From: Aristolochia californica
Taxonomy: Eukaryota > Streptophyta > Magnoliopsida > Piperales > Aristolochiaceae
Assembly (NCBI GenBank): GCA_029961685.1
Contig: JARWKL010000006.1
Coordinates: 620,001-684,000, forward strand
DNA: 64,000 nt
Reading direction: 5' to 3'
In this document: positions 46,815 to 57,849 of the stretch, piece by piece
Layout of the letters: the number at the start of each line of letters is the position of its first letter
How positions within the stretch are numbered: position 1 is the first letter of the stretch
The notes under the pieces: model-generated
Told to the model about the DNA's origin: nothing
Database searches by the model: none
What the model saw: the letters and a program-made list of their open reading frames with translations, nothing else
Program-made: the position numbers and the translations under genes

Positions 46815-48761
46815 ATGGCGGGCGTTTTCAGAAAAGGCGAGGTATTGTTGATTCTGCTGCTCTTTGTTTCTGCCCCTCAGTTTCCTTTCAAATTTCTGTT
46901 TGGTTTATGTTCTTCGGTGGGACATGCCCAAGAACCGGCGGACGAAGTTGAGCATGGAAGAGGTGGAGAAGCGACAGATCTGCCGAGTGTTACTGGTCGT
47001 CAAGAGCTACAGTTGAGAAAACTCGAGGACCTTGTTAAAAACCTCACTGAGGTGGTTGCTAAATTGGAATCGTCGTTATCCGAGTTCGACAAATCCCGAT
47101 CCTCTAACAAGGGTAGTCATCACCATTGGGAACGTTCAGTTAAGGTTAACAACGATGATGACTTCGGAGGTCGATCGAATTTAGCGGGAGAGGAAGGTTT
47201 TCAGAGGAAAGGAGAAGGCAAAGATGCTGTCCGAGCGAGGGGAGTCACAGTGACAAAGTATAAACCTTCTTGGTCTGAAAGGTTTCAATTTTTGTCAGCC
47301 GTGAAGCTTGAATCTGAACCAACTTGCATCAACATATTGCCTTACGAAGATTACGAGGGACTCAGTAAGTATGTTGCAGTGGGGGATGAGCGCGGTAGGG
47401 TTTATATTTTTATGTCCAATGGTGATGTCTTGGTTGAATTCGATACTTCGTCGAATTCCCCTGTCACCTCCATGTTATCTTACATGTCCATTTGGAAGAA
47501 TGAGAGTGTTCTGGTCACAGGACACAAAGATGGATCTATCCTGGCCCATCGTGTCTGGGAAGCTGGGAATGGAGATGATTGGAACTCTCTTTCAACGAGA
47601 AATTTGCGAGCTTTTATTATGCCAGAAAGGAGTGAAGAGGACTGTTCTGTTATGGTTTTGGAATTGCATTTAGTTGGCATGACAAGATACATAATGTCTT
47701 CAGACATAAATGGCAAGATGAGTATCTTCCTTGAGAATGGCACACTTTATGGGGGAGTGACATCACTACGCCGGCCACTTGCGTTTCTGAAACAGAGGCT
47801 TATGTTCCTCACTGAGAATGGTGCAGGGTCCTTGGATTTAAGAACTATGACTATTAGGGAATCTGAATGTGAGGGATTGAATGGATCTTTTGTCAAGAGT
47901 TATGCATTTGATGCTTCAGAGCGCTCAAAGGCATATGGTTTCACATCAGCGAAAGAACTGATACATGTGGTGCTTTTGGGAGATGTAATGAATTTCAAAT
48001 GTCTAGTTAGAGCTAAGAGAAAAGCAGAGTTGGATGGTCCTCTAATGGTAAATTCAATCAAAGGGTATTTACTTGTTGTTAACCAGGAAAAGGTGTTCAT
48101 GTACAATGTTTCTTCACCTCATTACATGAGAATGGGCGGTCCGCGTCCTCTTTTCTTTACTACAATTGATGAAATTAGATCTTCGTTTCTAAGTACTGAC
48201 TCGCCTGTTGATGATACTGAGACCAGAAAGCCCTTGATCTCCAGTGACCGTGAAAAGCTTGTGGTTCTTGGGCTTGGTGGTGGATATGTCGGGTTGTACC
48301 GTTCAACCCTGCCGGTCTTCAAAGCAGAGTTCAATACTGTGTTCTGGAGCAGTCCTGTAGTGCTTTGCATTCTGTTTCTGATTGGGGTGTGGCAGTTTGT
48401 GGGTAAGAAGAAAGAATCACTTACCTCATGGAGTCCGGATGATCCTTTCAGTGCCACATCCATGGCCACTGGTGTTTCGCTGGGACCTGGCTCAGGGGAG
48501 AGAACGTATGCAGATTCTTCAAGGGGTGCTGATCTGATGGATTTGAGAGGCGGAGCGCTTAGAGGTCCTTCAAGAAGGTACGCCTCTCCTTCAAGGTACA
48601 CCGGTGGAGCTGCTACGTCATTTAGGCCAAATCCTGCTGATCCCAATTATAGAGCAGCTGAAATGAAGTATAGAGGGCAAAATCTAGACATAGGGGGTTT
48701 TCCCAAAAGAAGGGAGCCACTCTTCTCAAACAATCAAGTTGCTGATGATACAATTGATTGA
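46815..48761 (+). CDS. At1g75140-like membrane protein (648 aa), intronless
   Basis: Start chosen at 46815 (MAGVFRKGE), because it puts a hydrophobic signal sequence (VLLILLLFVSAPQFPFKFLFG) at the N-terminus; the frame is open upstream to an ATG at 46722. A short coiled coil follows (about residues 60-90, LQLRKLEDLVKNLTEVVAKLE). Next is a linker with a His patch, then a long beta-propeller-like luminal region (about 150-515) with blade-like repeats (KYVAVGDERGRVYIF, VLVTGHKDGSILAH, YIMSSDINGKMSIF). One transmembrane helix follows near 530-550 (SSPVVLCILFLIGVWQFV). The cytosolic tail is Arg/Pro/Gly-rich. I recognise the family as the uncharacterised plant proteins At1g75140/At1g19370. No function is established to my knowledge. 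Confidence 0.85.
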   Translation: MAGVFRKGEVLLILLLFVSAPQFPFKFLFGLCSSVGHAQEPADEVEHGRGGEATDLPSVTGRQELQLRKLEDLVKNLTEVVAKLESSLSEFDKSRSSNKGSHHHWERSVKVNNDDDFGGRSNLAGEEGFQRKGEGKDAVRARGVTVTKYKPSWSERFQFLSAVKLESEPTCINILPYEDYEGLSKYVAVGDERGRVYIFMSNGDVLVEFDTSSNSPVTSMLSYMSIWKNESVLVTGHKDGSILAHRVWEAGNGDDWNSLSTRNLRAFIMPERSEEDCSVMVLELHLVGMTRYIMSSDINGKMSIFLENGTLYGGVTSLRRPLAFLKQRLMFLTENGAGSLDLRTMTIRESECEGLNGSFVKSYAFDASERSKAYGFTSAKELIHVVLLGDVMNFKCLVRAKRKAELDGPLMVNSIKGYLLVVNQEKVFMYNVSSPHYMRMGGPRPLFFTTIDEIRSSFLSTDSPVDDTETRKPLISSDREKLVVLGLGGGYVGLYRSTLPVFKAEFNTVFWSSPVVLCILFLIGVWQFVGKKKESLTSWSPDDPFSATSMATGVSLGPGSGERTYADSSRGADLMDLRGGALRGPSRRYASPSRYTGGAATSFRPNPADPNYRAAEMKYRGQNLDIGGFPKRREPLFSNNQVADDTID

Positions 48762-49234
48762 ACCAGCTAAGGGGATATGACTTCTACAAAGACCTCTTTG
48801 TATGCATAGATCTCTTCAAATTTTGCTTCCAAAGTTGTCTGATTCTGCCATATTTTGTGATGTATTTCAAGCTACTAGACATGTTATAATGGAGTACTCT
48901 CTCTTTCTGCGTTTCTTTGAACTTTATTGATTTTCTGCATGATTCCTTCACTTTATCTGTCCATTCTTGGAAAAAAACTGTTCTCCTTTTGAGTGCCTTG
49001 ATGCAAAACATAATTTCAGTCTATAACTGGAATGAAATCAGTTTCTTATTTTGAATTGGCCAATCTTCCTATATTCCAGTTATCTATATCACTCTCTGTA
49101 ATTTCTGCAGTCAGAAATGCTAAAATCTCTGTAATAGGCATTCCTTTTATCAGTTCAATGGCTTTTTCTAACCTATTTGCTCGGCCAAGAAGATCAACAA
49201 TGCAGAAATAGTGATCAATCTCAGGTGGAATGCC
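48762..49234. other. 3' flank of the membrane protein gene
   Basis: Presumed 3' untranslated region; no further gene. The right end may contain decayed PPR sequence. Confidence 0.4.
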
Positions 49235-49890
49235 TTAATCTTCCGTCCATTGAAACGAAGTACTTCTCTCCCACTCCACTAATCCTGCTTGCCGGCAAGC
49301 AGTAAGCACGGCAGCAATGAAGGTGATCTCATCAGGTCTCATGCCACTACCCACCATCTCTTCAAACAGCAAAATGAACTTACTTGCCTGCTCATTATGA
49401 GCAAATCCAGACACCATTGCGCTGTAAGTGACCCTATCTCGTCCACTAATTCGCAGAAATACATCAACGAGCTAACGCTGAAGAAGTCAGAAGAATCATT
49501 TCCCGTCTTGATCAAATAACCAGGGACTTGGTTGCCACATCGCAGGGCAGACAATTTAGCTGCTATATTCAGAACACCCGTTACAGTAAAATCACCAAAC
49601 CGGGTTCCGTTCACGTGCATACGGGCAGAGAGTACAAGCCTTTCGAGTCCCTCGTCACTGTTCGAGTATCCAAGAGGCTGCGTGCTTCTGTCAAGTCGCC
49701 GTTGTCATGGCATTCCAAGTGAAGACGTTTCGTTCACATGTCACAGAAGGCCGCGCTTGGAGTTGTTGTGGATGAGTTTGTTGGAGAAGACGACGACTGG
49801 TAGGGGAGAGACCCCATATGACGAAGCTCGCATGCAGCGAAGAGAGGTTGCTGCGAGAACATGAAAACAGAAAACCCACGCCGCTTTTTC
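49235..49890 (-). pseudogene. PPR (pentatricopeptide repeat) protein fragment
   Basis: Minus-strand pieces in different frames carry PPR motifs: ERNVFTWNAM near 49740, then a GNQVPGYLIKTG-type segment near 49540. Then comes SGFAHNEQASKFILLFEEMVGSGMRPDEITF-like sequence near 49340-49400 and a final ACRQAGLVE near 49280. Intact PPR genes run hundreds of codons in one exon; here only a few repeats remain with at least two frame changes. It is a relic of a PLS-type organellar RNA-binding protein gene. Confidence 0.7.
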
Positions 49891-50940
49891 CACAGAGAAA
49901 GAAGCCAGTAATGATTATCATAATGAGTGAATTAGTGGATCTAATTAGTTCATTATTGACTAATGGAATCGAAGTTGATGTTGCTTGTTAAGGAACTAAA
50001 ATGGGAGCTGAGGAAGACAACATTTGGCAAACATCCCCATACTTCACCAATCGCCTAAGCAAGTTAGATCGGATTTTGGATTAAACGATTTGATTCATAG
50101 ATTCATATACGTACTTTGGTATTTATTACATGCAAAAATTATTTATTATTATTAAATTTTAGAAATAATTTTGAAATAACACTTATATCCTCTTGAAAAT
50201 GATCTTTTAAAGATTCTGAGGTATCTAAGGATATATGGCCTTGAAATCTTAATATTGATATATTTATTAGATATTTTAAATTGTAATTACAAATTTTCTG
50301 TAAATTATTGAACCAGGTCCAAACAGCTCTGACGTATTTTAGAAAAAGGGCAAGCAGACATTTTTACTCTGCTGCGTCTGGGTCAGTTGGGCTGCTCGCC
50401 TGCTCCGACCAACAGGCTACGTGTTCTTCGAAGAACTAAGCTCTGCTCATTACTGCCAAAAAACCTATTAAACTAGAGCTAAATCCTGAAGATCCCAAAT
50501 CAATGACGCCGTCATGGAGTCCCTCAGAGGGTATATTCCACGCCGGATTTTGGTAGAAATAAACATGGATGGAAAATAGGATTAATGGGTAATCCTCAGC
50601 TGCCACGATCACTTGTCAGTTGTCACAGCCAAGACCCAAGTATGCGATTATTCAGGTTTAACAAAGCTTAACTTTTGGTAAATATATATAAACAGTTGGG
50701 GGAATTTGTAAATGGACACTGTGTACCTTGATTGCCCGCTGGTGAAACCGTGAAAGCATCTTCAGGTTTACTCTCGAGTTTGCTTTTCGCACTCTGCCCG
50801 GTGCTTTCCTTTTGCTGCTTTCTTCTACCCCTTATCAGTAGTTAGTACAGAACAGTCCGAGATATTAGATTTAGCTTGTGGATCTTTTTTCTGTAGAGAT
50901 CACTTAAAATACCGAGTCTTTTTGGCATTCTTCCGGGAGG
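49891..50940. other. Intergenic DNA and promoter of the DUF1218 gene
   Basis: AT-rich to about 50330. A TATATATAAA at about 50683-50692 lies 250 bp before the next ATG and could be its TATA box. No gene is seen. Confidence 0.35.
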
Positions 50941-53272
50941 ATGGAGCGAAATGTTCTTTTGGTCTGTATTTCTGTGGGTTTCCTTGGGATTCTTGCTGCT
51001 GCTCTGGGTTTTGCTGCAGAGGCCAAAAGGGTGAAGGTAGACATATCTGCTTTGTAGTTTTGGGTTTTATTGGTATGTAGGATGATATTCCTTCGTCTGT
51101 TGGCTGATGTTTTTATAAGTTCTTTGTCTCATATCGTTGTTCCTGCAAAGTCCTGTTTTGCTGTCTTATACGGTGTATTTGAATTCAGAAGAGAGCTTCT
51201 TTCTCTGTTGGTCGATGGATGTGGTAATGCTGTTTCAAAAATCTATTTTGCAGAGTTTAATGAAGATATCCCTTGTAAATGGCTTGCTCTTGCTTTTGCC
51301 CTTTTTTCTTCTTCTCTGTTTGCCCTTTACAGAGTTGGTCATGCTGTAGGTAGCTATTGGATTACTTTTGGATGGGGATGAACATTCTTCAAAATAGAAA
51401 GTTATTATTCAAAATAGATTTTATTATGACATTTGAATATGGAAATGCGACCAGTCCTCACAATTGTTGATGCCAGGAGCCTATAAGTACTCCTCCTCTG
51501 CCTTCGTATATAAATTCGATCTGACATTTTATTTTGTTTTTATTTTGAGTTGGGACTAGTATTTCTCTCTTCTTTCCTATGGACATGCATAAGAAGATCT
51601 TTCGAATAGAATTTTCCTATTCTCATCTGTCAAAAAGTGATGGCATAGGATTGAATTGATTTTATGATCTTTCTAGTTGATTTCTTACTTTGAATTCAGT
51701 TGATTTAGGTGCATATATTAGTTACTAGTTATTACCATCTTCTTGTGAATTGCAAGTATATTCAGTTGATTTTAGCTGCACCTTGTAAGTATATTCAGTC
51801 AGATTATTTAGGCCAAACATTTTAGTAGAGTCGGCAAGAGTTTGATATGTTATTCCTGATTTTCTTTGCTTGAAGTTATCAAACCCATTTATTATATTGT
51901 ATTAATTGCTGATGTTCTGTGTTCAAGAGCAAGATCATCAGTTAAAAAATCTTGTTATTTTAATGAAAATTATATCTGCGAGCTGAGGATAGATGTTTCC
52001 AATCATAATATTTGCTAGTCGCTGTGTTAATCAGGATGCATGATGTGCTATCATTTGCAATATGTCTATACGATTGTGCAATAAACAATCGTGCTCTTGA
52101 ACATCAATAGTATGTGAATCTGCTGTGTTTTTGGGTGTTCAAAAGAGGACTTTTTTTGGAAGATCATCAAAAAAGATTACTTTATCTGGTTGTTCTTTTC
52201 ATCTTTGGCCTGTCAATGTGTATTATGTGCATCTTTTCATTAACTTTAATCTCTTTCTTTTTCCTCTCTGACCAACAGTAGCTATTGATGTCGAAATTAC
52301 CAGTGAGGATCATTATGCCTGGTTAATAATGCATATACTGGTGCTGCATATCTTGTTCTAATGGGCAGTTAAGCATGATTTTCAACTCGGGGTTATACTT
52401 TGTACTCTTAGTCATTCAGTTTTGTACTCTTGACATACTGGAATTAGAAACTTCGATTAGTATTTATATTCTGTGCAGTTGATCAAGGTCTTTTATTTTG
52501 GTTAGAAGAAATGTATGTTTCATGCAATCATTTCGGGTCACGTTGATGGTGTGCAGCCGGTTCTATGGTTTACTTTTATAACCTGTGTCCTAAAATTTGA
52601 TATGTTTTCATATTAGGTTTCGGATGTCCAATTGACCAGCTCTGAAACATGCAAGTACCCACAAAGCCCGGCTCTAGGCCTGGGATTTGCTGCTGCACTT
52701 GCAATTTTGATGGCTCAAATCATCATAAATACTGCAGCTGGGTGCATTTGCTGTAAAAAACACCCACATCCTTCAAGCACCAACTGGACCATTGCCTTTG
52801 TCTCATTTGTAGTCTCCTGGTAATTTGATATATACTCAAGTTGCATTTGAATCTTTGCATATAAGCGATAATCCTTACTCGGTGTTGTCAGACAGTATCA
52901 ATGTTGATTCACTTCTTATGCAGGGTAACATTCATAATAGCATTTCTCCTGCTGCTGACTGGTGCAGCCCTGAACGACCAACACGGTGAGGAACAGATGT
53001 ATTTTGGCAACTACTGTTTTGTTGTGAAGGCTGGAGTTTTTTCGGGGGGATCCATTCTATCCATGGCAAGTGTTTGTCTAGGAATCATTTACTATTTGAC
53101 ATTATTGTCCGATAAGAACAGTCAAGAGCCTTGGGGGGCGGCACAACCACCTCCTAGTAACCAGGCAAGCATTGCACTGGGACAACCTCAGTTCCCCCCA
53201 CCACCTCAGACCACTCAGCAACAACCCATTTTTGTACCTGAAGATACATATAACCGACGACAGTTTTCATAA
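50941..53272 (+). CDS. DUF1218 (MODIFYING WALL LIGNIN-like) membrane protein, 3 exons
   Basis: Exons 50941-51036, 52617-52819 and 52924-53272 join in phase to 648 nt (215 residues). An N-terminal signal/TM segment (VLLVCISVGFLGILAAALGFAAEA) precedes a conserved Cys (ETCKYPQSPALGLGFAAALAI). A second TM helix follows, then the CICCKKH motif, a third TM (FVVSWVTFIIAFLLLLTGAAL) and a fourth (VKAGVFSGGSILSMASVCLGIIYYL). The C-terminal tail is Pro/Gln-rich and cytosolic. Four helices with paired cysteines are the DUF1218 pattern. Arabidopsis members MWL1/2 affect lignin in the secondary wall; this copy's role is inferred only. Intron 1 is 1580 bp. Confidence 0.88.
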
Positions 53273-54696
53273 ACTATGTTGATGGGAAGGAAAAACTGGA
53301 CAAACCATGCATGATGTGTGGATATTTATAGTATTTGTATTTCATCCTTCTTTTTATTCTCCTTGTTGCAATACTCTTGAATCACATGTTCACAAATGAA
53401 ATATTCTTGCTACTATTTTGCTTCTGAACGGTCATAAACGATCTTGAAATCCAGTGTGTGCCTTTTTTTAGTCAACAATGAAGTTCACTCACGAGCTATG
53501 CACCAATCATCTGAAAAACACACTGGAAAATTCATGGAATCATATGATTCGGCCCAAAATTGCGAAGCCTTCGTTGGGGACACACGTCAAATTTTTTTTT
53601 TTTTTTTGCCGTTCCCTTCTTTCTCTCGTCTAATTGCCTCCGTCACACGTGCTTGATTTAATTTTTCTTACTATTTAAAATATTGCTAAATTATTTTAGT
53701 TTTTCCCATATTTTTCATTTCGGGACACTTTGTTTTTCATTTTTGGGCACAACTTCAATGGAGTTTTTGGTTTGAATGACTCAAGAAACGACACTAGTCT
53801 CTAAAAAATCCAATTAAATCTTTTTGTCCAACTCTTTCTTTGAGAGCTCCTTTTGTAAATCCTCCTTTTGTAAATCTTGGAATTATTGAGGAGATCAGAT
53901 GGATCCTTTTGTAGTTTTTGGAACGCTTAAAAATGTTGACGACAGCGAACCACCAACCGATCGTAATAATAACTAGTTCAAGTTCGTGGACAAATTGCAG
54001 TAGAATTGGCCCTGTTTCGTTAGAGAGAGAAAGACACAAATATTTAACGTGGTAAACCCCATAGACAGGGGAAACATCCACGGGCCATTGGAGGCCGGAA
54101 TAAAAATTCGTTTCATTTAGTAAGAAAGCAGCACCAAGTAGTGATTTACAAAAAGGCTTTTCAAATTACAGAATGGTGACCACAACAAGCGAATTGAATG
54201 GTCCCTTCCACTCCCAACTGACCAGATTGCCAGGTTACTACTTGTCACTGCTGCATACCCTCTTCCCTCCACCAAACAAAATCTTCTGCATCACGAGAAA
54301 TCATCCAGAAAGAAAACGAGTACTGGAACGACGAAAGAAACAGAACGAAGCAAGAAACAAAAAAAAAAAAAAAAACCTCTGTTTAAAAGCAAGATAAAAG
54401 AGGGTTCCAGCAGTGACAAGTAGTCTAAAGAAGTTAAGAAAACAAGGAGAGGGATTGTAAGTTCGAGCTTTAGCAGAAAAACCCTCCTTAGATTTGCTTT
54501 CCACGTTCTTCAGGCATTATTACACCTGCAAATTCATCACGGAGAAAAAACTTCATCTGTCTTTGCATCTGAAACTACGTGAGAAAGGTAATCGTTCTTG
54601 TACCTTTGCATCTGTCTCAAGACTAGGTTGATTTGCCTTGATTCCCATCCATGTCCGCGGAGAAACAAACAACAGAACCCATCCCCGTCATACTCA
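53273..54696. other. Intergenic DNA between DUF1218 and CDC20 genes
   Basis: Contains a T run near 53595. At 54030-54100 there is a stretch like copia LTR sequence (TTTAACGTGGTAAACCCC, then CACGGGCC), too short to class. The part next to 54696 is the presumed CDC20 3' untranslated region. Confidence 0.35.
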
Positions 54697-56509
54697 TCAT
54701 CTGATATGGCTCAAGTTGGCAAATGGACCTGCATTAGCGATTTTAGTCGCAGGCTTCGCTACTTGTGGAGCTCCAAACACATTCCAGAATCTCAAAGTCT
54801 CATCCCCTGCCGCAGACGCCACCGTGCATCCATCTGGGCTCTGAGCCATGAACAGAACTCTCGAAGTGTGCCCTGTGAGCTCAGCCATCTTAACCATCGA
54901 GGGGTACTTCCACAAGGTGAGTTGATTCTGGGTAAACCCATGAGAGCTCAGCAACTCTCTCTCGTTCTTGCTCCACAGCAAAGAGCAGACTTGCGAGCCC
55001 GTATCCACCGAATTCAAGCACGCACCAGTGTGGGTATTCCAGAACTTGATGCATCTGTCTCCGGATCCACCACCGGAGGCGAGCAAATTGCTCTGAAATG
55101 GACACCAGGAGAGGGCCTTGACGGCAGCCGTGTGGTCCTCCAGTCTGTGCAGCCACTGGATCGGGGAATTTGAAGAAGAAGCAGATCTGTCCCAGATGTA
55201 GAGGAGGTTGTCGTTGCCTCCACTAGCTAGCTGTTGCCCTGAAGAAGACCATTTTAGCCCGCAGACCTCTTGCTGGTGACCTCTGTATGTCTCAACGATG
55301 TGGGATCTAACTCTCACATCGTTGTTGATTATCAAACCATCCATCCCTCCCGTGGAAAGAATGTGATTGTTCCAAGAAAGCGCACCCACACGAGATCGAT
55401 GCCCACCTCGCAGCGTTCTCAACTGTAACAACGAAATGATCAACAAGAAAGTCAGCAGCACAGAAGACAAAAAACTCCAGCAGTAGAGTAGAATTGAAAA
55501 ACAGGGGACGGAGCAGAACCATGAAACAGCTGTGGACAAAGACTTTATGGGGAAATAGGAAACTTGCAAGAAAGCACATGATTGCTACAGTGAACAGAGT
55601 AGAAATACAGAAAACACGGGAAATGGGAAGAAATACCTGTTTATTAGCAGTCGAGTCCCATAGTTGAACATCGGCATTGTTCAATCCCACGGCGATGTGC
55701 CGGCCGTCGGGAGCCCAACTGACACTTGTGACAGGACCATTGTCATCTTCAATGGTCAAGAGCTCCGAGGTACACCCACTCGAAGCATCCCACAAGTAGA
55801 CAGTATTCCCTAGGGCTATGGCTACAACGTTACTGCTACTCCAATCCAGCAAATTCAAATAGTAATCGTCTACGATTTCTGGCGCATCGAGTGTCCTTTC
55901 CGCGGTCTGTAAGAAGAACAAAGAATGCACATCAGAATCTGACGATTAGAGAAAAAACTGAAGAAAACTACAAAAAAACAGAAAGGGAAACCCAACCTGT
56001 GGAATGTATCTGCGGGACTTTACAGATTTGACCTGGTGAGCAGCAGTATTGTTGTCCGAGTAACTTTCTTGGAAAACACTCTCCACGGGGGTTGGGGGTT
56101 TGGTCTTGAAAGCGAGGATACGGGATCTGTTCATGTTCAGAGCTTCAGCGAGTTGCTTCCGATAGGCTTCTTTGGAGGGAGAAGACACAGATGTGTTCTC
56201 TTTTTCCTTTCTTGATTCGTTTAACAAGTAGCGAGCCATGTCGAAATCCATTGCCGATCTGACGGGGATAAATCTGTCGCCCACCTGCAGATAGGAGAAG
56301 CGGACGAATCCCATTAGAACATTCAATAACCTTCGGCAGCGAGGATTTTCATGAAAGCCGAGAAACAAGACTGAAGAGACAATTCATGAAAAATTACCAC
56401 CTACCGTTTTACGGGAACATGAGTGTCTTGGGGCAACGTATTCCTGCAAAGGGTGCCGAGACTGTGTCTTGTTAGAAGAGAGTGACGGAGAGGCACATCC
56501 TGCATCCAT
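54697..56509 (-). CDS. CDC20: CDC20 activator of the anaphase-promoting complex, 4 exons
   Basis: Exons 56509-56405, 56284-55997, 55906-55637 and 55422-54697 join in phase to 1389 nt (462 residues, TGA), normal for CDC20. CDC20 recruits substrates to the APC/C ubiquitin ligase in mitosis. Seen: the C-box DRFIPVR right at the exon 2 start, and a KEN box (KEKENTS). Also seen are an [10 protein letters not shown] segment, [27 protein letters not shown], and seven WD40 blades ([53 protein letters not shown]). The C-terminal Ile-Arg tail that docks on the APC/C is present. The sequence looks intact. The [13 protein letters not shown] context and the SAMDF after the C-box favour CDC20 over CCS52/FZR. 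Confidence 0.95.
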
Positions 56510-57849
56510 GGGTTAGAGCAAACAGCAAAAACGAAATATTTCCTGCAAAACGGAGGGTTAGGGCAGCAATAAAATCACAAAAATGAAACAGATTCAGATA
56601 TTCAAGATTATAAAATCGCGTTAGGGAAGCAAAAAAATTGTCACAAATATATCAGATTCAGATAGAAATCAAGTTTCGCAGATCGCAGAAGACGAAGAAA
56701 TATCCCAGAGAGCTTGATGAGAGAACGATTGGAGGAAAGAAAAGAGTTTTTTCTCCTTCCTCTTTCGAGCGCTGTGTGTGTTGAACGTCGAAGCTCGGAT
56801 GTCCTTTTATAGAGAGGAAATAAGGTTTCGAGATCCCTGCCAAGAGAAGAAAAACAAAAGCAAACGGTTCGAGGTTCTGGCAAATTTTGAAAAAACTAGC
56901 CGTTAGACACTGCTGGATTTGCTGCCTTGCCGCCTGATCTTATTTTAATTGCAAGTGGCCGTTGCAGTTTCCCATTTGGGTCCGGGTCCGGGGTGGAACC
57001 CTAATTAGGGTTGCCATTTTGAGGTTTAAGCCGGGTTTGTTGCCTCTTATTGGAGGGGTGGAAGATTTTAAAATTTTAATTATCGGATGGAACAAAAGTG
57101 CAAGTTGAGTAGTAGAGTTTTAATAAATAAATAAATAAATAAAAAGTTTAGTTCTTATTTTTCTTATTTATACCAGTATTTTTATTGGGATTTGATTTTT
57201 ATTCAATTAGATGGAACATATAACAAATGCCAAAATGATAAAAAAAAATGGTATAGAAAATAGTAGTATTTTGTTTCTTTCTTTAAGTGTTTACATTGAT
57301 GATACAACAACGTGCAGCTCAGGCGGTTCCATGCATGCTGGCTTATCCAGATGGTTGGTTGATGGCTTCAAATTTTGGATAGGATTTTTTAGTGATTTTA
57401 AGCATGTGAGAAAATATTTTATTTGAATTTGAATAAATTTGAGATTTACATTGCTTAAGTGATAATTTTTCATTGGTTAGAGTTTGAATAAGCGATAAAG
57501 AGGTTTATTCTATGATTTTGTGAACTTGATGTAAACATCTTCAAATTCATGCTTAGAGTTCCCTATTTCTATGAGAAGTCATTTATCTTCAAGCACGCCG
57601 AGAGACTACGAGCTTTTTCGTGACACTATGGTACCTTTTACATTACTAGATATATACATTAATTGAAGATAGTCACTCAATTTCTTTCCCTTCTTGAATG
57701 AAACGCATTCTACAAGTGGTTAATTTTTAGCTCTATTTTATATCTACCTGCTTAAAACTTATACATTTTATGATGAAAATTAATCTCACTTTGTCCAAAG
57801 GTTAGATCAACCTCCACATCATCCAAATGTACGAGTTCAAAAGCAAATT
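56510..57849. other. CDC20 upstream region and AT-rich intergenic DNA
   Basis: The CDC20 promoter and 5' untranslated region should lie in 56510-57000; the rest is AT-rich (a run of AAATAAATA units near 57125). No gene recognised. Confidence 0.4.

Noticed and set aside
54030..54110. LTR-like sequence (TTTAACGTGGTAAACCCC, CACGGGCC)
   Set aside because: It resembles parts of the old copia LTR but lacks defined ends, a target duplication or a second copy, so no element is called.
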